Virus record (IMG/VR): IMGVR_UViG_3300025577_000055 | Location: 1-25,349 of that record | Length of the DNA stretch: 25,349 nt | Reading direction: 5' to 3' (one strand) | Source: a virus | In this document: positions 8,883 through 17,122 of the stretch, in pieces | Layout of the letters: every line of letters begins with the position of its first letter | Numbering within the stretch: position 1 is the first letter of the stretch | Notes under the pieces: generated by a model | Databases searched by the model: none | Seen by the model: only the letters and a program-made list of their open reading frames with translations | Told to the model about the DNA's origin: nothing | Made by a program: the position numbers and the translations under genes

Positions 8883-11289
8883 ATCTCCAAAAGATCAACA
8901 AAAATTAAATATGGGACTTGAGCCTCTTAACCCAGCGAAAACAAAAAAAGCTACTCAGCCTAAAGTTAAAAATGTTGACGCTGTGCAAACTGCTTACACT
9001 CGCTGTGTAGATGTTGCTGTACAAGCTGGAAAAATAACTACTCAAATGGGCCAACAGATATTAAGGTCTTCTGAGCCAGATGTAACAATTTCAAATCTTG
9101 TAAGAAATAAAAGCCGCGAACGCAGAAATGCCGCTATTAATGCTGTTAGATTAGCTGGAGCTTGGGATCAAGTTAGCGCTCATGGAGTTTCTAAATACGA
9201 TGGATTGTTATCATTGATGCGTAGAGACCCTACTCGCCAAGCTCAAGGCAGTAGTATAGAGCTTGAAGCGTCAAAGTATAAGGCACAATATCATTCTAAA
9301 ATAGCTGAATTTTTAAGTGAGTTTAGAACTAGAGACCTTGGTTTTACTCAAAATAAAAAAGGTTTGCAAGATTTTGTTAGGGCTAGATATGGAAAAAAAG
9401 AAGTTAGTGAGGAAATAAAAGAATTTTCCAAAACGTATGGTGAACTTAGAGATACGATGGTTAATAATTTTAACAAAGTTGGTGGTAGCATTAACAAAAA
9501 TGCAGATGCAATATTACCACAAGTACACGACCAGAAAGCTATGGCAAAAGCCACAAGACCTGATTGGATAGAATTTGTTAAAGGTCTTAAATATGAAATT
9601 AGAAACAAAGATACGGCAGAACCAATAAATCCTATAATGAATGATACTGCTCTTAATTCAATTTTTGATTCTATTACAACAAACGGATTAAACAAATTAC
9701 AAGATTTTGAAGTACAAAGAAAAGTGTCTCGTCTTGGCAGTAAAGGTTCAGAGCAGAGAGTTTTGTATTTTAAAGACCCTGAATCATGGCTTGCTTATAA
9801 TGATAGGTTTGGAAAGTCTGATGTTTTTACATTAGTTACTGACGATATCGAAAGCATGGCAGGCGACACTGCATTAATGAAAATTTTTGGGACTAATCCT
9901 GAGCGTATGTTTGAGTCACTTTTAACTCAAATTAAAAAAGAAGAACCGTTAAAAAAACTGCAAACTGAAACTCAAGCAAAAGCTATTTTTAATGTTGCAT
10001 CGGGAAAAGTAAACGATGGTGAGTTTACTACTGCGGCTAATCTTATGCAGTCTGCGCGAAACATAATAACTTCGGCTTTTTTGTATAGAGCTTTTTTAGC
10101 TTCATTTTCTGATTTAGGAACAATTAAATTAGCAAGTGAATTAAACGGTTTAGAGTCTTTTAAAATATTTAGTCGGCAACTTAAATTAATGATGCCAACT
10201 AAAAATAAAGAAGAAATGCGAAAATTTGCTGTTAAAACAGGATTATTAGCAAACCAAATGATAGATAGGGCGGCAGGAGGAAATAGACACGCTGACATTT
10301 ATGGAACAGGATTAAGTACAAAACTTGCTAGTGGGGCAATGAGAGCGTCATGGCTTACTCCTTGGACTGAATCTGGAAGGGGAGCTTTTGGTATGGAATA
10401 CTTTGCTTCTCTTGCCGATGATTTTTCTAAAACATTTGACGAATTAAGCCCTGCAAGAAAAGAGATATTTGCAACATATAATATTACTCCTGAAGATTGG
10501 AACGCATTTAGATTAACTACTCCGTTAGATTACGATGGAGTTAAATTTGCTAATGCTTTAGAGGCTAAAGGAGAAAAGTTTTTAAGAGTTGTGTTGTCAG
10601 AAAGAGATGATGCAATTATTACTCCAGGATTTGGAGTTCAAGCAATTACTACAGGTGGACTGCCGAGAGGAAGCATAGAAGGCCAAGGTGTGCGCGGAAT
10701 GACACAGTTTTCATCCTTTGCTTTAACAACTACTATGTACAATCATAGAAAAGGTTTTGCAAAACAAGGGTTGACTAGGGCTGAATATATTGGCAAATAT
10801 TTAGTTTACACTACAGTTTTAGGCGGCATAGCTTTATTAGCTAAAGATATTGAATCTGGTAGAAATCCAAGAGATATTAATAATATTGAGTTTCTTACAG
10901 CCGCGTTTTTGCAGGGAGGTGGAGGAGGCTTTGTTGCTGATTTGTTATTTAAAGACCAAAACAGATATGGCGGCAGTAGTTCTTTTGGCCCACTAGGATC
11001 TGCAATTAAAGACATTCAAAAATTAACTCAAGGTAATATCCAAGAGTTGGTGCAAGGAGAAGAGACTAAATTTACTTCTGAACTTTTAGAAAATGCTTTT
11101 AAATATTCTCCTAACGCATGGCAAGTTTCTATAATTAAAAGATCATTTCTTGATGAATTACGATTAATGCTTGATCCTTCTTATGAAAATAATCTTAACA
11201 AAATTATGAGACAAAAAGAAACTGAGTACGATACAGAATATTTTTGGAAGCGTGGCGAGATGTTACCAGAAGCATTACAAGATAACTAA
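8875..11289 (+). CDS. Internal virion protein, very large (gp16-like, C-terminal half)
   Basis: About 804 residues. I choose TTG at 8875 (protein MAKSPKDQQ...) because GAGGT at 8864-8868 lies 6 nt before it; a GTG at 8869 is in frame but too close to that site. The N-terminus is basic and helical. Hydrophobic stretches occur at about 410-430 (I-I-T-S-A-F-L-Y-R-A-F-L-A-S-F) and near residue 645 (YLVYTTVLGGIALLA). It ends Y-D-T-E-Y-F-W-K-R-G-E-M-L-P, a C-terminus I associate with large ejected proteins of marine podoviruses. It overlaps the previous gene by 8 bases, so translation is probably coupled. Exact function is inferred from position and size. Confidence 0.65.
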   Translation: MAKSPKDQQKLNMGLEPLNPAKTKKATQPKVKNVDAVQTAYTRCVDVAVQAGKITTQMGQQILRSSEPDVTISNLVRNKSRERRNAAINAVRLAGAWDQVSAHGVSKYDGLLSLMRRDPTRQAQGSSIELEASKYKAQYHSKIAEFLSEFRTRDLGFTQNKKGLQDFVRARYGKKEVSEEIKEFSKTYGELRDTMVNNFNKVGGSINKNADAILPQVHDQKAMAKATRPDWIEFVKGLKYEIRNKDTAEPINPIMNDTALNSIFDSITTNGLNKLQDFEVQRKVSRLGSKGSEQRVLYFKDPESWLAYNDRFGKSDVFTLVTDDIESMAGDTALMKIFGTNPERMFESLLTQIKKEEPLKKLQTETQAKAIFNVASGKVNDGEFTTAANLMQSARNIITSAFLYRAFLASFSDLGTIKLASELNGLESFKIFSRQLKLMMPTKNKEEMRKFAVKTGLLANQMIDRAAGGNRHADIYGTGLSTKLASGAMRASWLTPWTESGRGAFGMEYFASLADDFSKTFDELSPARKEIFATYNITPEDWNAFRLTTPLDYDGVKFANALEAKGEKFLRVVLSERDDAIITPGFGVQAITTGGLPRGSIEGQGVRGMTQFSSFALTTTMYNHRKGFAKQGLTRAEYIGKYLVYTTVLGGIALLAKDIESGRNPRDINNIEFLTAAFLQGGGGGFVADLLFKDQNRYGGSSSFGPLGSAIKDIQKLTQGNIQELVQGEETKFTSELLENAFKYSPNAWQVSIIKRSFLDELRLMLDPSYENNLNKIMRQKETEYDTEYFWKRGEMLPEALQDN

Positions 11290-11299
11290 AAAGCATCGA

Positions 11300-11328
11300 G
11301 TGATTTATAACTCATAAAATAGTATAAT
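11300..11328 (+). promoter_or_regulatory. Possible sigma70-like promoter before the tailspike gene
   Basis: TATAAT at 11323-11328, with a weak -35 (GTGATT, 11300-11305) 17 bp upstream, in the AT-rich gap between the last internal virion gene and the spike gene. A small inverted repeat GAGT/ACTC (11298-11312) lies just upstream. It could give the spike extra transcription. AT-rich sequence makes chance matches likely. Confidence 0.3.
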
Positions 11329-11354
11329 TGGCAAATAAAATATAGGACAAGATA

Positions 11355-13733
11355 ATGACCGTAACGGCCTTAGTAACAAGAAATGACATAACGGCTACAG
11401 CCAGCCAGACAAGTTTTACCTATACATTTAGGGTTCTTGCCGCTACTGACATGGACGTATACCAGAACGGTGTCTTATTGTCCTCTGGTTACACTGTAAA
11501 CAATGTTGGTACGGTGACTGGTGGTACTGTTGTTTTAGATAGCGGTGCAAGCGCAGGGCAGATTGTAAGCCTTGTTCTTAATATGCCATTAGATCGTACT
11601 ACCAACTATCAGAACAGTGGTGACTTTCTTGCCGCAGATGTCAACGAAGACTTTGATAAGATTTACATTGGTGCGGTTCAGAACGAAAATTCTCTTGATC
11701 GCAGTATAAGTTTGCAAGAAGTAGAGCCTACAGTATCAATGTCTCTTCCTCTTAAAGCAGATCGCGTAGGAAAATACTTGTATTTCAATGCTTCTACTGG
11801 CTCCCCTGAAGCTGGCGCAGTAACACCAACAGCGGCTAGTGATATTTCGTATCAACGCAGTGAGACAGGATCAGTTGCAACAACAGTACAAGCAAAACTT
11901 GAAGAAAGCGTTTCTGTTAAAGACTTTGGCGCAACAGGTGACAACGATACAGATGATACTGCCGCTATACAGGCCGCTTTGAATACAGGCAAATCAGTAT
12001 ACATTCCTATTGGTGATTATAAAGTATCAGCTACTATATACCTTACAACAGCAGGGCAACGCTTGTATGGTGAGAGTAGAGTAGATAGTAAAATTAAACG
12101 TACTAACACAACTAGTCCTGTGTTAGAAATGAGATATCCGCGTATTACTATTGATAACTTTACTATTCAGCACACTTCCTTACCTAACAAGTTAGAGATA
12201 GAATCAGCTAGAACAAGCTCTAATGTTGGACAGGGCGCACTATTGTATTGGCCTGAAACAGATGGTGATAATAATAAAGGAAAAGGATGGCATACCATAC
12301 GTAATATGTCTTTAAGGAATGGTTACTCTGGTATAGAAAATGATTGGAATGCTACAGAAAGTGGCGTTTTTAGTGCGGCATTTGAAAACATATACTGCCG
12401 ACAAATTAATGGATCATTTGTATTGCTAAATCCTGGCGGTTCAGCCAACAGTGGATGTCTCTGGAACAACTGTTACTTTGCTAACCAAAGGGGCGATGGC
12501 ATATTAATGAATCGAGCGTTTGATTACAGAGAGGGAGCAAACAGTTCCTTCAATCAATTAAACATAGAAGCCTGTAACGTAGTAGCTAACGAAGTTATGT
12601 ATATGCAGAATATACGTGGCGCAGTGTTTGATTCTATTCACGTTGAAGATGTCACTATTGCGCCTACTTCAGCTACAGCAGGGTCTTTTTTAAATCTAAC
12701 AACTTCTAGCTCTTTAGTCCTAGGTGGCGTACATATTAACAAGCTAGGTGTAAATACTGGTACAGGGGCAGGACAAGCAAGTCACTTTAGTGTGTTTAAA
12801 ATAGCAGGAAATGGAACTCAACAACCTTCATTTGTTGCAACTGAAACTTCTGTTAGGGCTGTGACTGCCGATGCAGAAGGAGTTAATGCGTTAATTGCAA
12901 TATATAATGCAACAGCTACGGCTTCAGAAACAACAACTCTTGTAGTTAGTGACGGTGTAACAACAGTTAGTATACCAAGTGCAACCTACACTTCGCTTGC
13001 TCAACAGGTAACTGCAATACAAGGAGGCACAGGTTACGACGCGTTAAAATTCGATGTCTCTTTAAATGATGCAAAAGATGGGTTTAAGTTTTATTATACT
13101 ACCACTGTTGGATCAACTCCAACCTTAACAGGTTCAGGAAGTAGCCACACAGTTAGCCTTTCTACTGCTGGATTTATTAATGGATTAAACCCAACTAACT
13201 TCTATCTCGTCAATATGACTGATAGTGACTTAGAGCTTAGCGAGGGAGTATCTGTTGGTTTAAATGGTGTCAGGTCAGAGAAGAACATTACTAAAGCTGT
13301 GTACTCTTCTGATGCGGACTTAGAGAACTATGGAATCAATAAGCTAGAGTTTGCATATTTCGATGGATCTTCTTCTGCTACAAAGATTGAGAACTACACT
13401 ACTCTTAATAACATAGGTAATTTCATACGTCTTGTTGACCAGTCGAGCGTTACAATAGCAAGCGGTGTTATCACTGTCACTGGGGCTAACGCATTTATTG
13501 ACACTGAGGGTTCAGCATCTACTGATGATCTGGATACTATTAATGGTGGTAGCTCTGGTGACATACTAATCTGTACAGCTAACAACGGGTCAAGAACTGT
13601 CGTATTAAAGGATGGTAGTGGAAACCTTAAGTTAGCAGGTGATTTTTCTTTAGATACTATAAACGACAAAATTGTGCTGATTAAAAATAGTAGCGGTAAT
13701 TGGTGTGAACTAAGCCGTTCCAACAACGCTTAA
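11355..13733 (+). CDS. Tailspike / tail fibre with beta-helix depolymerase-like domain
   Basis: 792 residues. Residues 1-125 resemble the T7 gp17 N-terminal anchor (FTYTFRVLAATDMDVYQNGV, L-N-M-P-L-D-R-T-T-N-Y, D-F-L-A-A-D-V-N-E-D-F-D-K). Residues 186-210 carry S-V-K-D-F-G-A-T-G-D-x-x-T-D-D-T-A-A-I-Q-A-A, the entry motif of pectate-lyase-type right-handed beta-helices found in tailspike polysaccharide depolymerases. The beta-helix runs to about residue 470, followed by a beta-rich insert (about 480-620). Residues 699-792 are a terminal module repeated in the next gene. The protein should trimerise, attach to the nozzle and bind or cut host surface polysaccharide. Whether it is enzymatically active cannot be read from sequence. 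Confidence 0.88.
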   Translation: MTVTALVTRNDITATASQTSFTYTFRVLAATDMDVYQNGVLLSSGYTVNNVGTVTGGTVVLDSGASAGQIVSLVLNMPLDRTTNYQNSGDFLAADVNEDFDKIYIGAVQNENSLDRSISLQEVEPTVSMSLPLKADRVGKYLYFNASTGSPEAGAVTPTAASDISYQRSETGSVATTVQAKLEESVSVKDFGATGDNDTDDTAAIQAALNTGKSVYIPIGDYKVSATIYLTTAGQRLYGESRVDSKIKRTNTTSPVLEMRYPRITIDNFTIQHTSLPNKLEIESARTSSNVGQGALLYWPETDGDNNKGKGWHTIRNMSLRNGYSGIENDWNATESGVFSAAFENIYCRQINGSFVLLNPGGSANSGCLWNNCYFANQRGDGILMNRAFDYREGANSSFNQLNIEACNVVANEVMYMQNIRGAVFDSIHVEDVTIAPTSATAGSFLNLTTSSSLVLGGVHINKLGVNTGTGAGQASHFSVFKIAGNGTQQPSFVATETSVRAVTADAEGVNALIAIYNATATASETTTLVVSDGVTTVSIPSATYTSLAQQVTAIQGGTGYDALKFDVSLNDAKDGFKFYYTTTVGSTPTLTGSGSSHTVSLSTAGFINGLNPTNFYLVNMTDSDLELSEGVSVGLNGVRSEKNITKAVYSSDADLENYGINKLEFAYFDGSSSATKIENYTTLNNIGNFIRLVDQSSVTIASGVITVTGANAFIDTEGSASTDDLDTINGGSSGDILICTANNGSRTVVLKDGSGNLKLAGDFSLDTINDKIVLIKNSSGNWCELSRSNNA

Positions 13734-14126
13734 TAATAGGAAATAGATATGAGCATTAAACAATACGGTGGAGTCTTTGGGCGAAACCCTACATTTAACA
13801 ATGTACAGGCAAACAGCTTAAACTTTGGCGATAACCCTATTGAAGTTGTTGTTGCATCTGGAGTCATTACGGCTGTGGGTTCTTTCTTGTCTGTTGACAC
13901 AGAAGGCGGTGCATCTACTGACGATTTAGATACAGTCAATGGTGGTCGTGCAGGGCAGATGTTAATTTTAAAGCCTAAAAATAATGCAAGAACTATTGTT
14001 GCAAAAGACAACTCTGGCAACTTAAAGCTAGAAGGTGACTTTTCTATGGATAATGCCAATGATGCCTTAGTTCTTATATACACTGGCAGTAATTGGCTTG
14101 AAGTATCTAGGTCTAATAACGCGGCC
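13449..14126. repeat. Duplicated C-terminal module (two copies, 13449-13730 and 13845-14126)
   Basis: The last 94 codons of the spike gene and the last 94 of the next gene encode the same module. Shared blocks include V-x-A-S-G-V-I-T, D-T-E-G-x-A-S-T-D-D-L-D-T, N-N-x-R-T, S-G-N-L-K-L-x-G-D-F-S and S-R-S-N-N-A. The DNA copies have diverged, mostly at third positions, consistent with an old duplication or separate acquisition of a common module rather than a recent copy. Confidence 0.85.
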
Positions 14127-14129
14127 TAA
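13749..14129 (+). CDS. Short fibre-like protein carrying the tailspike C-terminal module
   Basis: 126 residues. The first 32 (Y-G-G-V-F-G-R-N-P-T-F-N-N-V) resemble an N-terminal segment seen in fibre-like proteins of marine phages (from memory). Residues 33-126 are the same module that ends the tailspike. The gene has no beta-helix part, so it looks like an anchor joined straight to a tip. Ribosome site is AGGAA before the ATG. It may be a minor fibre, a tip that trimerises with the spike, or a free competitor or chaperone. None of these can be chosen from sequence alone. Confidence 0.65.
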   Translation: MSIKQYGGVFGRNPTFNNVQANSLNFGDNPIEVVVASGVITAVGSFLSVDTEGGASTDDLDTVNGGRAGQMLILKPKNNARTIVAKDNSGNLKLEGDFSMDNANDALVLIYTGSNWLEVSRSNNAA

Positions 14130-14159
14130 CATTAATTAAACGCAACGAAGGATTTTAAA

Positions 14160-14465
14160 ATGACAACTTATGTTACAGCAACTATTACCGCTGAGAATAC
14201 TTTTACTAGCACAGTATTTTTTGACGGATATTTTAACTTTTCAGCTTCAGGCACGTTTGCTAATGGAAACATAGTTACCGTACAAAGAAGTATAGATGGA
14301 TCTACTTGGCATGATGTGGATACCTTTACTGGTATAGAAGAGGCGGTAGGGTTTGAGCCTGAGCCAGCAATGCGATATAGGGCTGGTGTTAAGACTGGAG
14401 AGTTTGGCTCTGGATCAAGCACGGTTCTACGGTTTGGTGGAATCTGGAGACAGCCTGTTTCTTAA
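14160..14465 (+). CDS. Small beta-rich virion-associated protein, function unknown
   Basis: 101 residues with alternating hydrophobic and Thr/Ser residues (MTTYVTATITAENTFTSTVF), then V-Q-R-S-I-D-G-S-T-W-H-D-V, a pattern common in small beta-sandwich proteins such as discoidin-like or fibre-associated domains. AAGGA precedes the ATG by 8 nt. Position after two fibre genes suggests a tail or head surface component. No enzymatic motif is seen. Confidence 0.5.
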   Translation: MTTYVTATITAENTFTSTVFFDGYFNFSASGTFANGNIVTVQRSIDGSTWHDVDTFTGIEEAVGFEPEPAMRYRAGVKTGEFGSGSSTVLRFGGIWRQPVS

Positions 14466-14502
14466 CTAATTGGATATTATCATGCCTAAAGAGGGACCTG
14501 AA

Positions 14503-14667
14503 ATGATAGACGTAACGAAAGATACACTGGATGTATTAGCTGGCTCGACGGCTGTGTTCAGCCTAGCAGGGATTCTTCCTCCTATCGCGGCATTGTTTAC
14601 AATCGTTTATACAGGTATACGTATTTGGGAAAGTGATACGGTAAAAACATTTACAGGCAGAAAGTAA
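14503..14667 (+). CDS. Small membrane protein, possible class II-type holin
   Basis: 54 residues from ATG 14503, chosen because GAGGG lies 7 nt upstream; an earlier in-frame ATG at 14482 has a poor ribosome site and would add 7 residues. The protein has a hydrophobic segment (V-F-S-L-A-G-I-L-P-P-I-A-A-L-F-T-I-V) followed by Y-T-G-I-R-I-W-E-S-D and a basic tail. This recalls the A-Y-T-V-V-Q-I-G-A-K end of the T7 holin gp17.5, and the position after fibre genes is the same. A second, clearer holin lies at 16745, so this may be a holin, an antiholin or another small membrane protein. Confidence 0.5.
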   Translation: MIDVTKDTLDVLAGSTAVFSLAGILPPIAALFTIVYTGIRIWESDTVKTFTGRK

Positions 14668-14708
14668 TGCATAGGATTAATCAAGCACAAAACAATAATT
14701 GATACAAA

Positions 14709-15428
14709 ATGCAAAAAGTTCTTATTTTTATATTCTTTTTAAGCAGATCATTAATTGCACAAGAAGAACCAATGGGCGATACGGACAGTCAGAATACGCA
14801 AGATGGATCGCTCAACACAAACACCGTAGGATCAGTAGTTAGTAGTAACAACAATAGCAAGGATGAGTCAGTAAGCAATACTTACAATGGCGCAGGATCT
14901 AGCTCATCAATGCCAGTAGGGTCAGCTATTGCCCCTTCCTATATGTCTAACGGCATGGAAACGTGTCTGCAAGGATCAGGCCGTAGTATCCAAACAGGAC
15001 TGATTGGTTATACAGATGGCTCTTACGAAAAAGATGTTGATTGTAATCGTCGCAGGGATGCCAAGCTTTTAAATGATTTAGGAATGAAAGTAGCGGCTAT
15101 CAGTCGTCTTTGCCAAGGCAGTGTTGAAACCTTTAGATCAATGATGCTTTCAGCAACCCCCTGTCCTTTAATAGCCAGCGGAAAACTAGTTGTAGGTAAA
15201 CGTGCTTTTCTGTTAATGAAAACACAACCTAATTTGTACATCCCTGATTATGGTGAAGTAGCAGTAAAACGCACTGCAACATGGTCTAAAAAGCCACCAA
15301 CGCCGAAATACAGCGACACGCAAAAATGGTACAACTCAATTTTAGGGATAGGAACAGATGATGAAGAAAATGAAGAAAGCGGTTCTGATGAGCTTGTGTC
15401 TGTTATGTTCAGGCGTTCAATCAAGTGA
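14709..15428 (+). CDS. Secreted protein of unknown function, 239 residues
   Basis: A clear signal peptide (MQKVLIFIFFLSRSLIA, likely cleaved before QEE) is followed by an Asn/Ser-rich linker (residues 24-80) and a domain with four cysteines (C-L-Q-G-S-G, D-C-N-R-R-R, R-L-C-Q-G, T-P-C-P) that could form disulfides in the periplasm. The motif D-L-G-M-K-V-A-A-I-S-R-L-C is one I associate with uncharacterised proteins in podovirus lysis regions. The 3' end overlaps the next gene by 71 bases in another frame. The ribosome site is weak. Role could be lysis, envelope binding or exclusion; unknown. Confidence 0.6.
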   Translation: MQKVLIFIFFLSRSLIAQEEPMGDTDSQNTQDGSLNTNTVGSVVSSNNNSKDESVSNTYNGAGSSSSMPVGSAIAPSYMSNGMETCLQGSGRSIQTGLIGYTDGSYEKDVDCNRRRDAKLLNDLGMKVAAISRLCQGSVETFRSMMLSATPCPLIASGKLVVGKRAFLLMKTQPNLYIPDYGEVAVKRTATWSKKPPTPKYSDTQKWYNSILGIGTDDEENEESGSDELVSVMFRRSIK

Positions 15429-16221
15429 GCTTGACACTCTAATAGAAACGTCTAGCGCAATCGTTGATCAGATAGATAAAGGCATTATGTTTGTTGGAGG
15501 TTCAATCCACGCATCTCAGACAGGCATGGGTATTTCTAGCGGACAGCTTTCAGGAAACTATTACATATCTAGCGAGCAAGTAACTGCTTACAACTCTGCT
15601 TTGTCTGGCATGGTTAATTACCTGCCTTATGGTTCTGCTGAAGATTACCTCAACGAGCAAGCGCAAAGTGAACTCGATGCAATGGAAGATGCTATTGAGG
15701 AATTTACTACTGTAGTGGTTGATATGCTTGAGGTACAGGAAGTAGCAGAACGCGCTGAAACGGCTGAAACCCCCGATGATCAAGCAGAAGTCCAAGACTA
15801 CATAGCGCAGAATGATATGTCAGTTTCTCAAGAGGACGCTGATACTTACAATCAAAGTCTAGATGATATTGAAGAACACGCTAACGCGGCAGGAGCTTTC
15901 TTAGCTGTAGCAGGGAACCCAGAAGCGGTAGCATTTTTAGATCAAGGTGCAATGGACAACAACACTCGCGTCGAAGATAACACGCTTACTTACAGTTCTA
16001 CTAACCAAGCTGTTGAATTAGCTTGGGCATCTAGCGAGACAGTCAGCAGTGTGTATCTTAATGGGCAGGGTAATTACGGCTTAGATATTTACGCCTCCGA
16101 AACTGAAATTCTTAACACTGGTTACGAGAGTTTGTTCTACAACACTGGCCCAACGGCTTTAGGGTTTAATTGCTTCATGTATCAAATTGATTGTGAAGAT
16201 GAAGAAAGTGACAACACATGA
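15358..16221 (+). CDS. Secreted acidic protein of unknown function, 287 residues
   Basis: Starts within the preceding gene, 71 bases before its stop, with AGGA upstream. Signal peptide: M-M-K-K-M-K-K-A-V-L-M-S-L-C-L-L-C-S-G-V-Q-S; the L-L-C sequence is not a standard lipobox, so signal peptidase I cleavage near Q-S-S is more likely. The mature protein is strongly acidic and helical in the middle (Q-S-E-L-D-A-M-E-D-A-I-E-E-F) with a beta-rich C-terminus and two late cysteines (N-C-F-M-Y-Q-I-D-C). Its TGA overlaps the next ATG (ATGA). The overlap with another secreted protein suggests the pair works together. No known family recognised. Confidence 0.6.
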   Translation: MMKKMKKAVLMSLCLLCSGVQSSELDTLIETSSAIVDQIDKGIMFVGGSIHASQTGMGISSGQLSGNYYISSEQVTAYNSALSGMVNYLPYGSAEDYLNEQAQSELDAMEDAIEEFTTVVVDMLEVQEVAERAETAETPDDQAEVQDYIAQNDMSVSQEDADTYNQSLDDIEEHANAAGAFLAVAGNPEAVAFLDQGAMDNNTRVEDNTLTYSSTNQAVELAWASSETVSSVYLNGQGNYGLDIYASETEILNTGYESLFYNTGPTALGFNCFMYQIDCEDEESDNT

Positions 16222-16727
16222 GCCTAGAAGAGACTGAGTTAAAAATTGGCGGCACATCCTTTAAAGGTGTGTACATTGCAATTTTGTTTAGTCTTGCAAC
16301 AACCTTGGGTGGCGGTGTATGGACAGCAAGCAGTTTGTATTCACGGCTTGAGTCTGTAGAGTTGAATGAGATACCAAACATTACGCCTCTTCAAGAACAA
16401 GTTGTAACAAACAAACAAGAACTTTTGAGTGAGATTGAGTTAATTAAACAAGAACTAGCAGATAATGATGTGTCGCAGTTACAGGGCAAACTAGCAACAT
16501 TAGGGGCTAATCTACAAACGATAATTGACCAGCAAGATAGGTTGTTATTAATTGATGAAAATGTAAATGACCTTGAAAAAGAAATTGAATCCATGAAAGC
16601 TACAGTAACAAAGGCTGAGTTAGTCACAGAAAAGGTCAGTGGATTTGAAGCAAAGATAACTACAATTAAGCGAGAGGTAGAAGACCTGTGGTCTGCAATG
16701 GACTACCTTTCTAACCCATTAAAGTAA
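16218..16727 (+). CDS. Membrane-anchored coiled-coil protein (i-spanin-like topology)
   Basis: 169 residues. One membrane segment at about residues 17-38 (V-Y-I-A-I-L-F-S-L-A-T-T-L-G-G-G-V-W) precedes a long coiled coil (about 55-165) rich in Glu, Gln, Leu and Lys. It ends L-W-S-A-M-D-Y-L-S-N-P-L-K. Located between two secreted proteins and the holin, and translationally coupled upstream by ATGA. A single N-terminal membrane anchor plus periplasmic coiled coil is the layout of inner-membrane spanins (Rz), but no Rz1-type lipoprotein is visible, so that role is only a possibility. Confidence 0.55.
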   Translation: MSLEETELKIGGTSFKGVYIAILFSLATTLGGGVWTASSLYSRLESVELNEIPNITPLQEQVVTNKQELLSEIELIKQELADNDVSQLQGKLATLGANLQTIIDQQDRLLLIDENVNDLEKEIESMKATVTKAELVTEKVSGFEAKITTIKREVEDLWSAMDYLSNPLK

Positions 16728-16744
16728 TATAAGAAGATTATATA

Positions 16745-17122
16745 ATGAGCGTATTAACCTCCCTAATTGCGCCTGTCACTGGGCTACTTGATAAATGGAT
16801 ACCTGATGCCACCGAAAAGCAGAAGATTGCTTATGAACTCTCAACGCTTTCTGAACGCCACGCGCAGGAACTCGCAGTCGCTCAGATTGAACTCAACAAA
16901 GCAGAAGCCCAAGGAAACTGGTTTCAATCAAGTTGGCGGCCTGCAACAGGATGGGTCTGCGTACTTGGATTCGCAGTCAACTTCCTAATCTCACCACTGG
17001 CGGCAGGGTTTGGTGTAGTTATCCCTCAGGCGGACACATCTGTAATGATGCCTGTATTAATGGGAATGCTGGGCTTAGGTGGAATGCGTACAGCAGAAAG
17101 AATGAAGGGTGTAGGAAAATGA
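16745..17122 (+). CDS. Holin, three-segment family (GTA/3TM holin type)
   Basis: 125 residues. An N-terminal amphipathic helix is followed by a charged helix (residues 20-58). Then comes the family-like motif N-W-F-Q-S-S-W-R-P-A-T-G-W-V at 58-71, leading into a membrane segment (67-87), and a second membrane segment with M-M-P-V-L-M-G-M-L-G-L-G-G-M-R-T-A-E-R (101-119). The Q-S-S-W-R-P and G-M-R-T-x-E-K/R motifs are characteristic of the 3TM holin family (PF11351, from memory). It would permeabilise the inner membrane to release the endolysin encoded next; the TGA overlaps that ATG (ATGA). Confidence 0.85.
   Translation: MSVLTSLIAPVTGLLDKWIPDATEKQKIAYELSTLSERHAQELAVAQIELNKAEAQGNWFQSSWRPATGWVCVLGFAVNFLISPLAAGFGVVIPQADTSVMMPVLMGMLGLGGMRTAERMKGVGK

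Noticed and set aside
14668-14703. 11-residue ORF beginning in TAATG after the small membrane protein
   Set aside because: Very short, weak ribosome site and no conserved features; could be a leader peptide but there is no support.
16933-17118. Upstream extension of the endolysin frame
   Set aside because: These starts lie inside the holin gene, the encoded residues look unlike an M15 peptidase, and the ATG at 17119 overlaps the holin stop in the usual coupled way.
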